A DNA stretch of 26,151 nt from an uncultured Bacilli bacterium (GTDB lineage: Bacteria; Bacillota_I; Bacilli_A; RF39; UBA660). The stretch covers positions 1 to 26,151 of the forward strand of contig CANROY010000011.1 in the NCBI GenBank assembly GCA_947632355.1, read 5' to 3'. The translations under genes and the position numbers were made by a program. The notes below the pieces were generated by a model. That model did not search any database, was not told where the DNA came from, and saw only the letters and a list, made by a program, of their open reading frames with translations. Of the stretch, positions 15,356 through 23,839 are shown piece by piece (the stretch's first letter is position 1; every line of letters starts with the position of its first letter).

Positions 15356-16372
15356 TTACAGTTTTTTTAGAATTTCAATGACAACAGGAATAATACTTTT
15401 AATTTGTAACAAATCTTCTAAATTAAACTCGTAATTAGATAGAATTGCCTTTATTCCCTTTTTATTAACGTTTTCCAATAAATCGAAAACAAAGGTGATG
15501 ATTTTTTCTTTATCTTGATTGGGAATAGAACTTATAAGTTTATCTAACTTATTACTTAAGTTTTTGGCTTCTTCATTTAAAACACTTGCACGTATAAAAT
15601 GATTGTTTAAAACACCCCAAGAATAAAAATCGTGTTCCATAAGACCAAACTGTTTACTTTTAATGAGAATCGTTTCCATATCTTTGGTAAATAAATTTCC
15701 AACTAAACTGGCTTTTGGTAAATACGTAACCATTTTATTCTTTCGCATTTGATACAATGTACTTTCAACAACTTCTTCTAAAAATCCAGGGCCATCAAAA
15801 TTAAAAATGCGTTCTATTTGTTCAAAATGATGACAATAAATACTTGCGTATAAAGCAAGATTACCACCCTTGGAATGTCCTCCCACAAAGACTTTCTTTT
15901 TCGTATGTTGTAAAACGAAATCTAGATATTCTCTTGCTTTTATTTGACTAGGTATTGTTTTTTTATAACTTAAATGAAAATCTTCCTTCCACCCAACAAA
16001 ACCATCTGTCCCTTTAAAAGCAACAAAAATCGTATCATTGGGAAGTAAAAACGTCATTCCTGCGATTTGCATTTCTTTTTCTGTACTCACTTCGTTAAAA
16101 TAGAGAGTCACCAAAACTTCTTGAAAACGTTTACTTTGACTTAAAATTTTAAAAAGTTCTACTTCTTCCTTTTTATCTTTCGTTTCGAATTCTAAAAAAC
16201 GTTCATAAAGTTTGGCAATCGTAACCTTTTCTTCGTAGTCAATAATTTTTTCTAAATCAAAATACGTAAAAGCACAAAAGAGTAAACTATCCACTTCATT
16301 TAAACCTTCTTGTAAAAATGAAATATCTGCACGCCATTTTAAATAGTCTTGTATTGTATCCAAAACCTTCAC
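15356..16372 (-). CDS. DUF2974 (Mbeg1-like) alpha/beta hydrolase
   Basis: A 338-residue protein with the serine-hydrolase elbow GGHSKGGNLA (Ser167), preceded by TIFVAFKGTDGFVGWKEDF, typical of DUF2974/Mbeg1-like lipase-like proteins. No signal peptide is seen. The start codon is GTG at 16372. AAAGGG lies only about 3 nt before it, and a TATAGT (16382-16387) is so close that the mRNA could be nearly leaderless. It is divergent from the DUF975/CmpB gene, sharing an 80-bp promoter region. Substrate unknown; the family is often linked to lipid or ester hydrolysis. Confidence 0.85.
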   Translation of the reverse strand: MKVLDTIQDYLKWRADISFLQEGLNEVDSLLFCAFTYFDLEKIIDYEEKVTIAKLYERFLEFETKDKKEEVELFKILSQSKRFQEVLVTLYFNEVSTEKEMQIAGMTFLLPNDTIFVAFKGTDGFVGWKEDFHLSYKKTIPSQIKAREYLDFVLQHTKKKVFVGGHSKGGNLALYASIYCHHFEQIERIFNFDGPGFLEEVVESTLYQMRKNKMVTYLPKASLVGNLFTKDMETILIKSKQFGLMEHDFYSWGVLNNHFIRASVLNEEAKNLSNKLDKLISSIPNQDKEKIITFVFDLLENVNKKGIKAILSNYEFNLEDLLQIKSIIPVVIEILKKL

Positions 16373-16399
16373 ATTCCCTTTACTATAATAGATGCAAAT

Positions 16400-16428
16400 T
16401 TGACAAAAAAGTAAAAAAAAGATAGTAT
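16400..16428 (+). promoter_or_regulatory. Promoter of the DUF975/CmpB gene
   Basis: A perfect TTGACA (16400-16405), a 17-nt A-rich spacer and TAGTAT (16423-16428), with an AGAGG site following before the ATG. Confidence 0.6.
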
Positions 16429-16451
16429 AAAAGAAAAAAAGAGGTTTCCTT

Positions 16452-17981
16452 ATGAAGAAGAGAAAAAATGTAAAAAAAGAGGCAAGACAAGTCTTAAAGA
16501 AAAACTATTATCGCATTATCGCCGTAGCTTTTTTTATCATGGTTGCTTTAGGTACGATCCATATTTTTAAAAGTCGTATTACCATCCCTTCTTTTTCCAT
16601 AAGAACTCCCTTTCATTATTCTTTTAACGCCGATATTTTAAGAGAAACGATTGAAAGAGTGGGACATTTTTCCCTTTACTCTTACAAACCAACAAGAGGG
16701 ATACTTGCGAATATTTTTAATAATATCACGAGTTCTGGTAGTTTTATTTTTGGAGGCTTAAATTCTTTAAATCAACTTCTTTTCCACGAACGTATTTGGG
16801 AAAGTCTTATTATCCTTTTAGGAGCCATTCTTTCCTTTTTATACTGGTTTTTCATTCGTAATGTGTTACAAGTAGGAGAAAAAAGATTTTATATCGAAAA
16901 CCAAAATCATAAGAAAACGTATTTTACACGAATCTTTTTACCCTATCGCATTAAAAAATTAAAGAGTATTAGTCTTACCATGTTTTATAAAACCGTGGTC
17001 GAATGGCTTTCCTACTTAACTATTTTTGGTGGATTCTATATTCATTATTCCTATCTTTTGGTCCCCTATATTTTAGCAGAAAATCCAGGTATTTATGGAA
17101 AAGAAGCTATTCAGTTATCCAAAGACTTAATGAAAGGACACAAGTGGGAACTCTTTAAGTTTGACCTTTCCTTTATAGGTTGGACGCTACTTGATATTTG
17201 TACCCTTCACTTTTTAGGGGTTCTATACGTAAGGCCTTATAAAGAATGCTGTCTTGCGAATTACTACTTTCAAATTCGTTCTGAAGGCATTAAAAAGAAA
17301 GTTTCTAATTACAAATTCTTATGTGATAAAGAACTATTAAAAAAAGAAGACCACTATTCAAATAAAAACTATCTTTATCCAATTAAGAGTACTAAGAAAT
17401 GGTTCAAACCTGATTACAATCGCGATTATAGTTTATCATCCTACATCCTTATGTTTTTTACAGCATCCATTATTGGTTGGTTATGGGAAGTTGGTTTAAA
17501 TCTATTCCAATATGGATTCTTTGCTAATCGTGGAACGCTACATGGTCCTTGGCTTCACATTTACGGATGGGGATTGCTTTTGATTTTAATCTCTTTAAAG
17601 CGTTTCCGTAAGCAACCGGTTTTAACTTTTGTCCTTGTAATGGTTCTATGTGGTGCTCTTGAATATGGAACGGCTTGGTACTTAGAAACATTTAAACATG
17701 CTAGATGGTGGGATTATGATGGATTCTTCTTAAATCTACACGGACGTATTTGTTTAGAAGGATTACTTGCTTTTGGTGTTGGAGGGATACTTTTCATTTA
17801 CTATTTGGCTCCTTTACTCGATAGTTTGTATGCAAAAATTCCTAAAAAGATAAAACTAGGCCTTTGTATTATTTTATCAATACTCTATGTATTTGATTTT
17901 GCTTATTCTTCAAAACACCCGAATATCGGGGATGGGGTTGCGCAAAGCTTGCAAATAAAAAATGTTATTCAAATTGAGTAA
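16452..17981 (+). CDS. DUF975 and CmpB-like membrane fusion protein
   Basis: A 509-residue integral membrane protein of two parts. Residues 1 to about 300 look like DUF975: an N-terminal basic helix and TM (about 20-40), further TMs at about 115-140, 180-210 and 235-260, and the family-type phrase PYILAENPGIYGKEAIQLSKDLMKGHKWELF. Residues about 325-500 match the CmpB-like 'putative ABC transporter type IV' family: GWLWEVGLN, NRGTLHGPWLHIYGWG, GALEYGTAWYLE and WWDYDGFFLNLHGRICLEG. Neither half contains an ATPase, so the transporter name is only a family label. Whether this fusion is common I cannot check. It is divergent from the DUF2974 gene and ends at a bidirectional terminator. Confidence 0.88.
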   Translation: MKKRKNVKKEARQVLKKNYYRIIAVAFFIMVALGTIHIFKSRITIPSFSIRTPFHYSFNADILRETIERVGHFSLYSYKPTRGILANIFNNITSSGSFIFGGLNSLNQLLFHERIWESLIILLGAILSFLYWFFIRNVLQVGEKRFYIENQNHKKTYFTRIFLPYRIKKLKSISLTMFYKTVVEWLSYLTIFGGFYIHYSYLLVPYILAENPGIYGKEAIQLSKDLMKGHKWELFKFDLSFIGWTLLDICTLHFLGVLYVRPYKECCLANYYFQIRSEGIKKKVSNYKFLCDKELLKKEDHYSNKNYLYPIKSTKKWFKPDYNRDYSLSSYILMFFTASIIGWLWEVGLNLFQYGFFANRGTLHGPWLHIYGWGLLLILISLKRFRKQPVLTFVLVMVLCGALEYGTAWYLETFKHARWWDYDGFFLNLHGRICLEGLLAFGVGGILFIYYLAPLLDSLYAKIPKKIKLGLCIILSILYVFDFAYSSKHPNIGDGVAQSLQIKNVIQIE

Positions 17982-17990
17982 CATTTTTTT
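17961..17990. terminator. Bidirectional terminator between convergent genes
   Basis: AATGTTA-TTC pairs with GAG-TAACATT, with T7 on the plus strand and T6 on the minus strand. It serves the DUF975/CmpB gene and the ABC exporter gene ending at 17994. Confidence 0.75.
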
Positions 17991-17993
17991 ATT

Positions 17994-20144
17994 TTAAGAT
18001 ATACTTTCAAATTGGCTATTGTATAGTTTTTCATAGAATCCTTTTTGTTTCATTAATTCTTCGTGGGTTCCGGTTTCTATAATATTTCCTTCATTCATAA
18101 CTAAGATTAAATCTGCATTTTTAATCGTACTTAAACGATGGGCGATAATAAAGGACGTTTTTCCTTTCATCAATTTATCCATTGCACTACTTACTAATTC
18201 TTCGGTTCTTGTATCGACATTACTGGTTGCTTCATCTAAAATCAAGAATGGAGCATGTTCAAGCATTCCTCTTGCTATCGTAAACAATTGCTTTTGACCA
18301 CTACTTACGGTATCATTATCACTTAACTTCGCGTTTAAACCACCTGGTAACGTTTTGACAAAATGGTCCACACCCACATACTTACAAGCATTCCAAATTT
18401 CTTCATCACTGACATCTTCTTGATTAAAACGAATATTTTCTTTAATGGTACCATCAAATAACCAAGTATCTTGTAACACCATACAGAATAAAGTATGAAT
18501 ATTTTCTCTTGTTAAATCGTGAATGGATACACCATCAATTAAAATATCGCCATCATTAATTTCATAGAATTTCATCAGTAAATTCACCATTGTTGTTTTT
18601 CCAGCACCTGTTGGTCCTACAATTGCAATTTTTTCTCCAGCGTGTACTTTAGCACTGAAGTTATTAATAATGGTTTTGTTCTTTGTATAACCAAAGCGAA
18701 CATTTTTAAATTCAATATCCCCTTTTACTTTTTCTTTTTCTAAGTACTTCGTTATATGCTTTTCACTTGCTAATTCTTCTTCATCTAAGAATTCAAAAAC
18801 ACGTTCTCCTGCTGCTGCAGTTGATTGTAAAGCACTCATAGCTTGAGCAATTTGTGTAAGTGGATTGGTAAACATACGAACATAGATGATGAACGCGATA
18901 ATGACACCAAACGTAATCAACCCTTTTTGAACAAGTAATGCTCCAACTAAACAAACCGTAACATAACCTAAATTACCTACAAAGTTCATAATGGGCATCA
19001 TTAAACCAGATAAGAATTGGCTTTTACAATTGGCATCGAATAGTTTATCGTTTAATTCATTAAATTCCTTGATAGCATTCTTAGTGCCATTATACGTTTT
19101 AATAATGTTATGACCAGAATACATTTCTTCAATATACCCATTCATACTTCCTAATTCTTTTTGACGTCTAGAAAAGTATTTTTGACTTCTACTTAAAATA
19201 AGACTCATAAAGACAAAACCAATTAAACTAGAGAAAATAGCGGTTATAGCTAAGATTCCACTTGTTGTAAACATCATAATTATCGAACCAATAAATAACG
19301 TAAAAGAGGTTACTAAGGTTGCTAAACTATTGTTTAAGTTTTGGGCTATCATATCTACGTCGTTTGTAACTCTTGAAAGCACATCCCCTGTTTCGTGATT
19401 ATCGAAGTATTTTAGTGGTAATACATTGATTTTATCACTAATACTTGTTCTTAATTTTTTCGCAAATTTATTGGAAATCGTCGTTAAAGAATAACTTTCA
19501 ATATAATGAAATAAAGCACTAATTAAGTATAGACCACCAATAAAGAAAGCCAGTGTTTTCACTTCTTGAATAGGAATACTTGTTTTTACAAGTTCGTAGA
19601 TAGATGGTGGTAAACTATCTAGTTTTTCTAAACTATTTTCACTATTAGTATCCTTTAACAACGTTAAAAATTCTAATTGATCTTCTACTGAAATAAGCGT
19701 ATTTTCTACAGTAATATCTTCTAAAAGTTCTTTTAAGATATTGGGTACTGTACCGATACGTGCAAAAACAGTTGTTTTATCTTCCGTTGTTTTTAGTTCT
19801 TCTAAAATGGAAGTAAATGCATTCTTTTCTTCTTCGGAAATATTAGAAGACGCCATAATCCTCGGTAGTTTTTCCATTACCTTTTCTTCTTGTAAGTTAC
19901 TTGTAATTCCATTTACAACTTCATTTAATACGCTAGTATTCGGAGTAATTCCTATGGTTATTTTATCTGTTAATTTAGACAATTGTTTAGGAGTTACTAA
20001 GGCAATAATGGCACTAAAAATAGCAAGACAAATGGATAAAGTTAGTAAAACTTTCCAAGGTTTTAAATTTTCTAATAAACGTTTCATAGAACCAACAAAA
20101 TCTTTTGATTTTTCGTTTTGCATTTCTCTATTTGGTCTAGGCAT
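17994..20144 (-). CDS. ABC exporter half-transporter, catalytic-site subunit
   Basis: A 716-residue TMD-NBD protein, about 100-130 residues longer than usual. The extra length is an external domain between TM1 (about 33-52) and TM2 (about 200-220), helical and acidic, with no Cys. The NBD has Walker A GPTGAGKTT, a degenerate signature VSSGQKQ, Walker B FLILDEAT with the catalytic Glu, and switch His in AHRLS. Its partner (20137-21897) has the opposite degeneracy, so the two form a heterodimer with one consensus and one degenerate ATP site, as in TM287/288, LmrCD and BmrCD. The start follows AAAGGAGGAG, and the gene overlaps its partner by 8 bp. It probably exports drugs or lipophilic compounds under MarR control; substrate unknown. 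Confidence 0.93.
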   Translation of the reverse strand: MPRPNREMQNEKSKDFVGSMKRLLENLKPWKVLLTLSICLAIFSAIIALVTPKQLSKLTDKITIGITPNTSVLNEVVNGITSNLQEEKVMEKLPRIMASSNISEEEKNAFTSILEELKTTEDKTTVFARIGTVPNILKELLEDITVENTLISVEDQLEFLTLLKDTNSENSLEKLDSLPPSIYELVKTSIPIQEVKTLAFFIGGLYLISALFHYIESYSLTTISNKFAKKLRTSISDKINVLPLKYFDNHETGDVLSRVTNDVDMIAQNLNNSLATLVTSFTLFIGSIIMMFTTSGILAITAIFSSLIGFVFMSLILSRSQKYFSRRQKELGSMNGYIEEMYSGHNIIKTYNGTKNAIKEFNELNDKLFDANCKSQFLSGLMMPIMNFVGNLGYVTVCLVGALLVQKGLITFGVIIAFIIYVRMFTNPLTQIAQAMSALQSTAAAGERVFEFLDEEELASEKHITKYLEKEKVKGDIEFKNVRFGYTKNKTIINNFSAKVHAGEKIAIVGPTGAGKTTMVNLLMKFYEINDGDILIDGVSIHDLTRENIHTLFCMVLQDTWLFDGTIKENIRFNQEDVSDEEIWNACKYVGVDHFVKTLPGGLNAKLSDNDTVSSGQKQLFTIARGMLEHAPFLILDEATSNVDTRTEELVSSAMDKLMKGKTSFIIAHRLSTIKNADLILVMNEGNIIETGTHEELMKQKGFYEKLYNSQFESIS

Positions 20145-21897
20145 TTTCTAACTCCTCCTTTGAAAGTTGTGATAAAGCAATTTCTTTATAAACAGCACAC
20201 GTTTTTAGTAAGTCTTTATGACTACCCATTCCAACCATCTCTCCATTATCTAGCACCACAATCTTATCGGCATTTAAAATCGTTCCAATTCTTTGGGCAA
20301 CAATAAGTATCGTAGCATCTTTCGTATAGTTTTTTAGTTCCTTACGTAAAGTGGCATCCGTTTTATAATCAAGGGCTGAAAAAGCATCATCAAAAATATA
20401 GATTTCTGGTTTTCTAGCAACGGCACGAGCAATCGATAGTCTTTGTTTTTGACCACCTGAGATGTTGGTTCCACCACGAGCAATATGAGCGTCATATGTA
20501 CCATCCATTTTCTCAACGAATTCGGTTCCTTGTGCTACTTTTATGGCTTCTTTGGCTTGATCTAAAGAGATTTTTTCTTTTCCATTCTCCCCGAAACTAA
20601 CATTGTCATAGACAGAACCCGTAAAGAGTACGGCTTTTTGAGAAACATATCCAAGTTTATTGTTTAAGGCTTCGCTTTTATAGTCTTTTACATTTACGCC
20701 ATCCACGAATACTTCTCCATTTGTAACATCATAAAATCTTGGAACTAAATTAATAAGCGTTGATTTCCCACTACCCGTAGAACCAATAAAGGCAATCGTT
20801 TCTCCTTTGTTTACTTTGAAGGAAATATTTTTTAGTAAATATTCATCCGCATCCGGATATTTAAACGATACGTTTTTAAATTCAACGGTTCCTACTTCTT
20901 TCGTCTCTCCATCAAAATTTCCTTCTGTTATTGTTTCTTCCGTTAATAAAACTTCATTAATACGATTTGCAGAAATACTAGCACGTGGTAAAATCATAAA
21001 AATCATAGCAAGCATTAAGAAAGAAGAAATAACTTGCATACCATAACTTGAAAATACCACCATATTACTAAATAATGTAATCTTAGTACTAATAAGGGCT
21101 TCTTCGATTAAATACGCTCCAATAAAGTAAATTCCAAGGGTAAGTCCATTCATAATGAGCATCATAATCGGTTGCATAATGGCAAAACATCTTTGGTTAA
21201 AAAGTTGCATACTAGTTAAATCTCCATTGGTTTGTTCAAAACGGTTCTTTTGAAAACTTTCGGCGTTAAAAGCACGTATAACACGAATACCCGTTAAGTT
21301 TTCACGCGTTACTCCATTAATTTTATCAATTAACTTTTGGACACGAGCAAATCTTGGAATCACAATTGTCATTAAAATACCAATTGTACTTAATAAAATA
21401 AGAACACAAACCCCTGTTAGAATACTCCATTCTAATCCTTTATTAATAATCTTAAAAATCGCCCATACCGCCATAATTGGTGCTTTAATAATCATTTGTA
21501 AACCCATGGCTAGTAACATTTCTACTTGGGTAATATCATTGGTCGTTCTAGTAATTAAACTACTTGTTGAAAATTCTTTTATCTCTTTGGTACTAAATTT
21601 TAATACCTTGGTAAAAATCTTATTACGTAATGTTTTTGAAAAGTTAGAAGCAAGATGAGTCGAAAAATAACCAACGATGATAGCAGACACTAAACTACCA
21701 AAAGCACAAAGCATCATATAGCCACCATTGATTAAAATATCTTTAATACGACTACCTTCTGTTTCAACTAAACGCGTAATTGTACTCATATAATCAGGCA
21801 TTCTTAATTCAAGCCATACTTGAAATACAACTAAAACAATACAAAATACAATATATAAAATATCTTTCTTCGTTAAATTTTTAAATAGTTTAAGCAT
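20137..21897 (-). CDS. ABC exporter half-transporter, degenerate-site subunit
   Basis: A 586-residue protein of the usual six-TM plus NBD plan. Walker A is GSTGSGKST and the signature ISGGQKQR is intact, but Walker B reads IYIFDDAFS, with Asp in place of the catalytic Glu, and the switch position reads AQRIG, with Gln in place of His. These two changes are those of the non-catalytic NBD of heterodimeric exporters such as TM287. Its intact signature would complete the active site of the 716-residue partner. The start is 4 bp after the marR stop, and the next gene overlaps its end, so the three genes form one operon. Confidence 0.94.
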   Translation of the reverse strand: MLKLFKNLTKKDILYIVFCIVLVVFQVWLELRMPDYMSTITRLVETEGSRIKDILINGGYMMLCAFGSLVSAIIVGYFSTHLASNFSKTLRNKIFTKVLKFSTKEIKEFSTSSLITRTTNDITQVEMLLAMGLQMIIKAPIMAVWAIFKIINKGLEWSILTGVCVLILLSTIGILMTIVIPRFARVQKLIDKINGVTRENLTGIRVIRAFNAESFQKNRFEQTNGDLTSMQLFNQRCFAIMQPIMMLIMNGLTLGIYFIGAYLIEEALISTKITLFSNMVVFSSYGMQVISSFLMLAMIFMILPRASISANRINEVLLTEETITEGNFDGETKEVGTVEFKNVSFKYPDADEYLLKNISFKVNKGETIAFIGSTGSGKSTLINLVPRFYDVTNGEVFVDGVNVKDYKSEALNNKLGYVSQKAVLFTGSVYDNVSFGENGKEKISLDQAKEAIKVAQGTEFVEKMDGTYDAHIARGGTNISGGQKQRLSIARAVARKPEIYIFDDAFSALDYKTDATLRKELKNYTKDATILIVAQRIGTILNADKIVVLDNGEMVGMGSHKDLLKTCAVYKEIALSQLSKEELENA

Positions 21898-21901
21898 TTC
21901 T

Positions 21902-22330
21902 TTACATCCTTTCTAAATTTTGTAATATTTTTTTCAAAGAAGTAAGTAAAAGACTTTGTTCTTCTTCTGTTAAACCTTGCATTAATAAAGCATCCGTTTT
22001 CTTTCGGTCAAGTTCAATTTGGGTAACTAACTGTTTGGATTTTTCCGTTAGGGTAATCACTTTCTTTCTTGTATCAAAAGAAGAGGGTGTTCTTTTAATT
22101 AACTCATTTTTTTCCATTGTATCTAAGATAGTAGATAACGTGGATTTATTACAAGAAACGAATTGTTCAATTTCTTTTTGACACAACTCTTCTTCTTTAT
22201 GAGCAATCCCAAGAATAATCGTTCCTTGTATCGGAGTAATTTGAATTCCTAACTCTTTATTATGTTTGGTTATTACTTTAAATAAAGCAAGATTTATATC
22301 TTTTAATACTTTACTAAATTCACTTTGCAT
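21902..22330 (-). CDS. MarR-family transcriptional regulator
   Basis: A 142-residue winged-helix repressor. The N-terminal dimerisation helix is followed by ITPIQGTIILGIAHKEE, the recognition part (EIEQFVSCNKSTLSTILDTMEKNELIKR) and the wing (SSFDTRKKVITLTEKSKQL), then C-terminal helices. It heads the operon with the two ABC exporter genes, a classic arrangement in which the exporter substrate relieves repression. Its promoter carries two copies of a GTAGGCGAA element flanking the -35/-10 (22347-22413), strong candidates for autoregulatory operators. Confidence 0.95.
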   Translation of the reverse strand: MQSEFSKVLKDINLALFKVITKHNKELGIQITPIQGTIILGIAHKEEELCQKEIEQFVSCNKSTLSTILDTMEKNELIKRTPSSFDTRKKVITLTEKSKQLVTQIELDRKKTDALLMQGLTEEEQSLLLTSLKKILQNLERM

Positions 22331-22346
22331 TTTCTTTCATCCTTTA

Positions 22347-22413
22347 GTTCGTAGGCGAACCATTAACATTTTAATGCAAAGTAAAGAAAAATGCAAGTAG
22401 TTATTTCGCCTAC
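22347..22413 (-). promoter_or_regulatory. marR promoter with paired operator-like sites
   Basis: On the minus strand TTGCAT (22391-22396), a 17-nt spacer and TAAAAT (22368-22373). Just downstream of the -10 lies the palindrome GTTCG-TAGG-CGAAC (22347-22360), and upstream of the -35 lies TTCGCCTAC (22405-22413), the exact complement of the GTAGGCGAA inside the first site. The GC-rich 9-mer stands out in this AT-rich gap, and the layout is what a self-repressing MarR dimer would use. Confidence 0.7.
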
Positions 22414-22449
22414 CCTTATACTGTATGTTTAAAAGAAATAATCCGTTCC

Positions 22450-22485
22450 TTTTTCTAGGAAAATTTTCTTTTTTTCCTAGAAAAA
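22450..22485. repeat. Perfect 14-bp inverted repeat
   Basis: TTTTTCTAGGAAAA (22450-22463) and TTTTCCTAGAAAAA (22472-22485) pair perfectly across an 8-nt T-rich loop. Neither side is followed by a fresh T run, so it is a poor terminator. It sits between the marR promoter and the collagen-like gene terminator. Confidence 0.7.
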
Positions 22486-22496
22486 GTCAATCACTT

Positions 22497-22523
22497 AAAA
22501 TGCAGCCCTAAAGACTGCATTTT
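22497..22523 (-). terminator. Terminator of the second collagen-like gene
   Basis: AAAATGCAG and CTGCATTTT form a 9-bp stem around a 9-nt loop, beginning about 15 nt after the stop codon on the minus strand. Its own arms supply the T tract. Confidence 0.7.
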
Positions 22524-22538
22524 GTTGAAAAATAATCG

Positions 22539-23660
22539 TTATGAACCTAAATATTCTATAAAAAGAGTAACAGTAGAATTAGCAAAATAGGAATTGGTAT
22601 TTATATCATTTATAAAAGGAGTGATCAAATAAAGGGGGTACATATTTAAGTTTGCTAATTCATAAGATGCATTTGTATCATTGATAGAGACAATACCCGT
22701 TGCAGTTACGTGTTCTTGGTGTTCATCATAAATCCATTTACTAACACCAACATAAACATTATCGGTACCGACTTTACGGAATCCAACAGAGATAAAATCT
22801 GTTGTTTCATTAAAAGGATCGACACAAGGAGCATAACCATTAACAGCGAATGAAATGTGGTAATAACCAACTTTATTAAATTTAATGGTGTTGTTTTCTA
22901 AAGTAACAATGGAATCGGTATCAATTTCTTTTCGATTTAAAGGGAGGCTTGCACCAGGTAAGACAGCTAAACCATCTTGAGGATAAGATTCATTAAAAGA
23001 GACAATGTAGGCAGCACCTATTTTTTCAGGGCCAGTTGGTCCGGTCGGTCCAATAGGACCTGTTGGTCCTTCTACACCTTGAATTCCTGGTACTCCTTGA
23101 GGACCTTGAGGTCCCATTTCACCTTGGATACCTGTAAGTCCTTGAGGTCCACGTATCACACCAACATTTTTCCAAGAATTATCATTGGCACTCCATACAT
23201 ATAAGTTATCTCCAACTAAATAACCATCTCCTACTTCTCCGGTAGAATGAGCATTGTTTAACGCTTCTTCATCCGGATAGTAACCAAGTATTGTAACACT
23301 CGTTCCACTTGGCCCTGTGGGTCCTGTTGGTCCTATTTGTCCCGGTTCCCCTCTTGGAATTGCAAATTCTAATATATGAGTATCTCCTTCTTGCACATCT
23401 ACAATAGAAGCATTTCCATTATCAACGGTACTTACTGTTCCTAAAAGAATGGTTTGACTTGGTCCCATTGGCCCTGTGCTTCCTGTTGGTCCGGTTGGCC
23501 CTGTTGGTCCTATTTCACCAAAGGGTCCTTCTACACCACTTGGTCCGGTGGGTCCTGTTGGACCCGGTAGCACACGCATAGAGCAACAAGAAGTCATCAA
23601 ACAATTTTCACGGGCTTTTTTTACATAATTATAAGCATTCTGATATTCCTTACTTTGCAT
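22539..23660 (-). CDS. Collagen-like surface protein with two linker modules
   Basis: A 373-residue protein. The N-terminus (1-32) has YQNAYNYVKKARENC and a CC pair, recalling the other collagen-like protein in the window. Gly-X-Y runs lie at about 33-68, 103-118 and 169-212. Between them are a beta module (about 69-102, VDVQEGDTHILEFAIPRG) shared with the first protein and a second module (about 119-168, GDGYLVGDNLYVW) of a type often found between collagen runs in such fibres. The head (about 213-373) is beta-rich and differs from the first protein's head. No signal peptide. AAAGGAG precedes the ATG, and a CATANNNTA motif lies at 23682-23690. Likely role: trimeric fibre of a spore or cell outer layer. 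Confidence 0.9.
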   Translation of the reverse strand: MQSKEYQNAYNYVKKARENCLMTSCCSMRVLPGPTGPTGPSGVEGPFGEIGPTGPTGPTGSTGPMGPSQTILLGTVSTVDNGNASIVDVQEGDTHILEFAIPRGEPGQIGPTGPTGPSGTSVTILGYYPDEEALNNAHSTGEVGDGYLVGDNLYVWSANDNSWKNVGVIRGPQGLTGIQGEMGPQGPQGVPGIQGVEGPTGPIGPTGPTGPEKIGAAYIVSFNESYPQDGLAVLPGASLPLNRKEIDTDSIVTLENNTIKFNKVGYYHISFAVNGYAPCVDPFNETTDFISVGFRKVGTDNVYVGVSKWIYDEHQEHVTATGIVSINDTNASYELANLNMYPLYLITPFINDINTNSYFANSTVTLFIEYLGS

Positions 23661-23681
23661 TTGTTTCTCCTTTCATATTAG

Positions 23682-23690
23682 TATTCTATG
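23682..23690 (-). promoter_or_regulatory. CATANNNTA motif, possible SigK/SigE -10
   Basis: On the minus strand CATAGAATA matches the -10 pattern of mother-cell sporulation sigma factors and lies just before the ribosome-binding site, as at the other collagen-like gene. An AC at the proper distance is not present, so support is weaker here. Confidence 0.25.
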
Positions 23691-23839
23691 AACGAAGAAT
23701 TTTTTTGCTTGTATTTCTGTCACACAATTAAAAAAATAACATATATGCGAAATTTTTAAAAAAGTCCCATACATTGTTATTTTAAACTCTAAGTAAGAAA
23801 TTCCAATCCATTTAGTATTCCAAAGGAAAGGTAACAACT

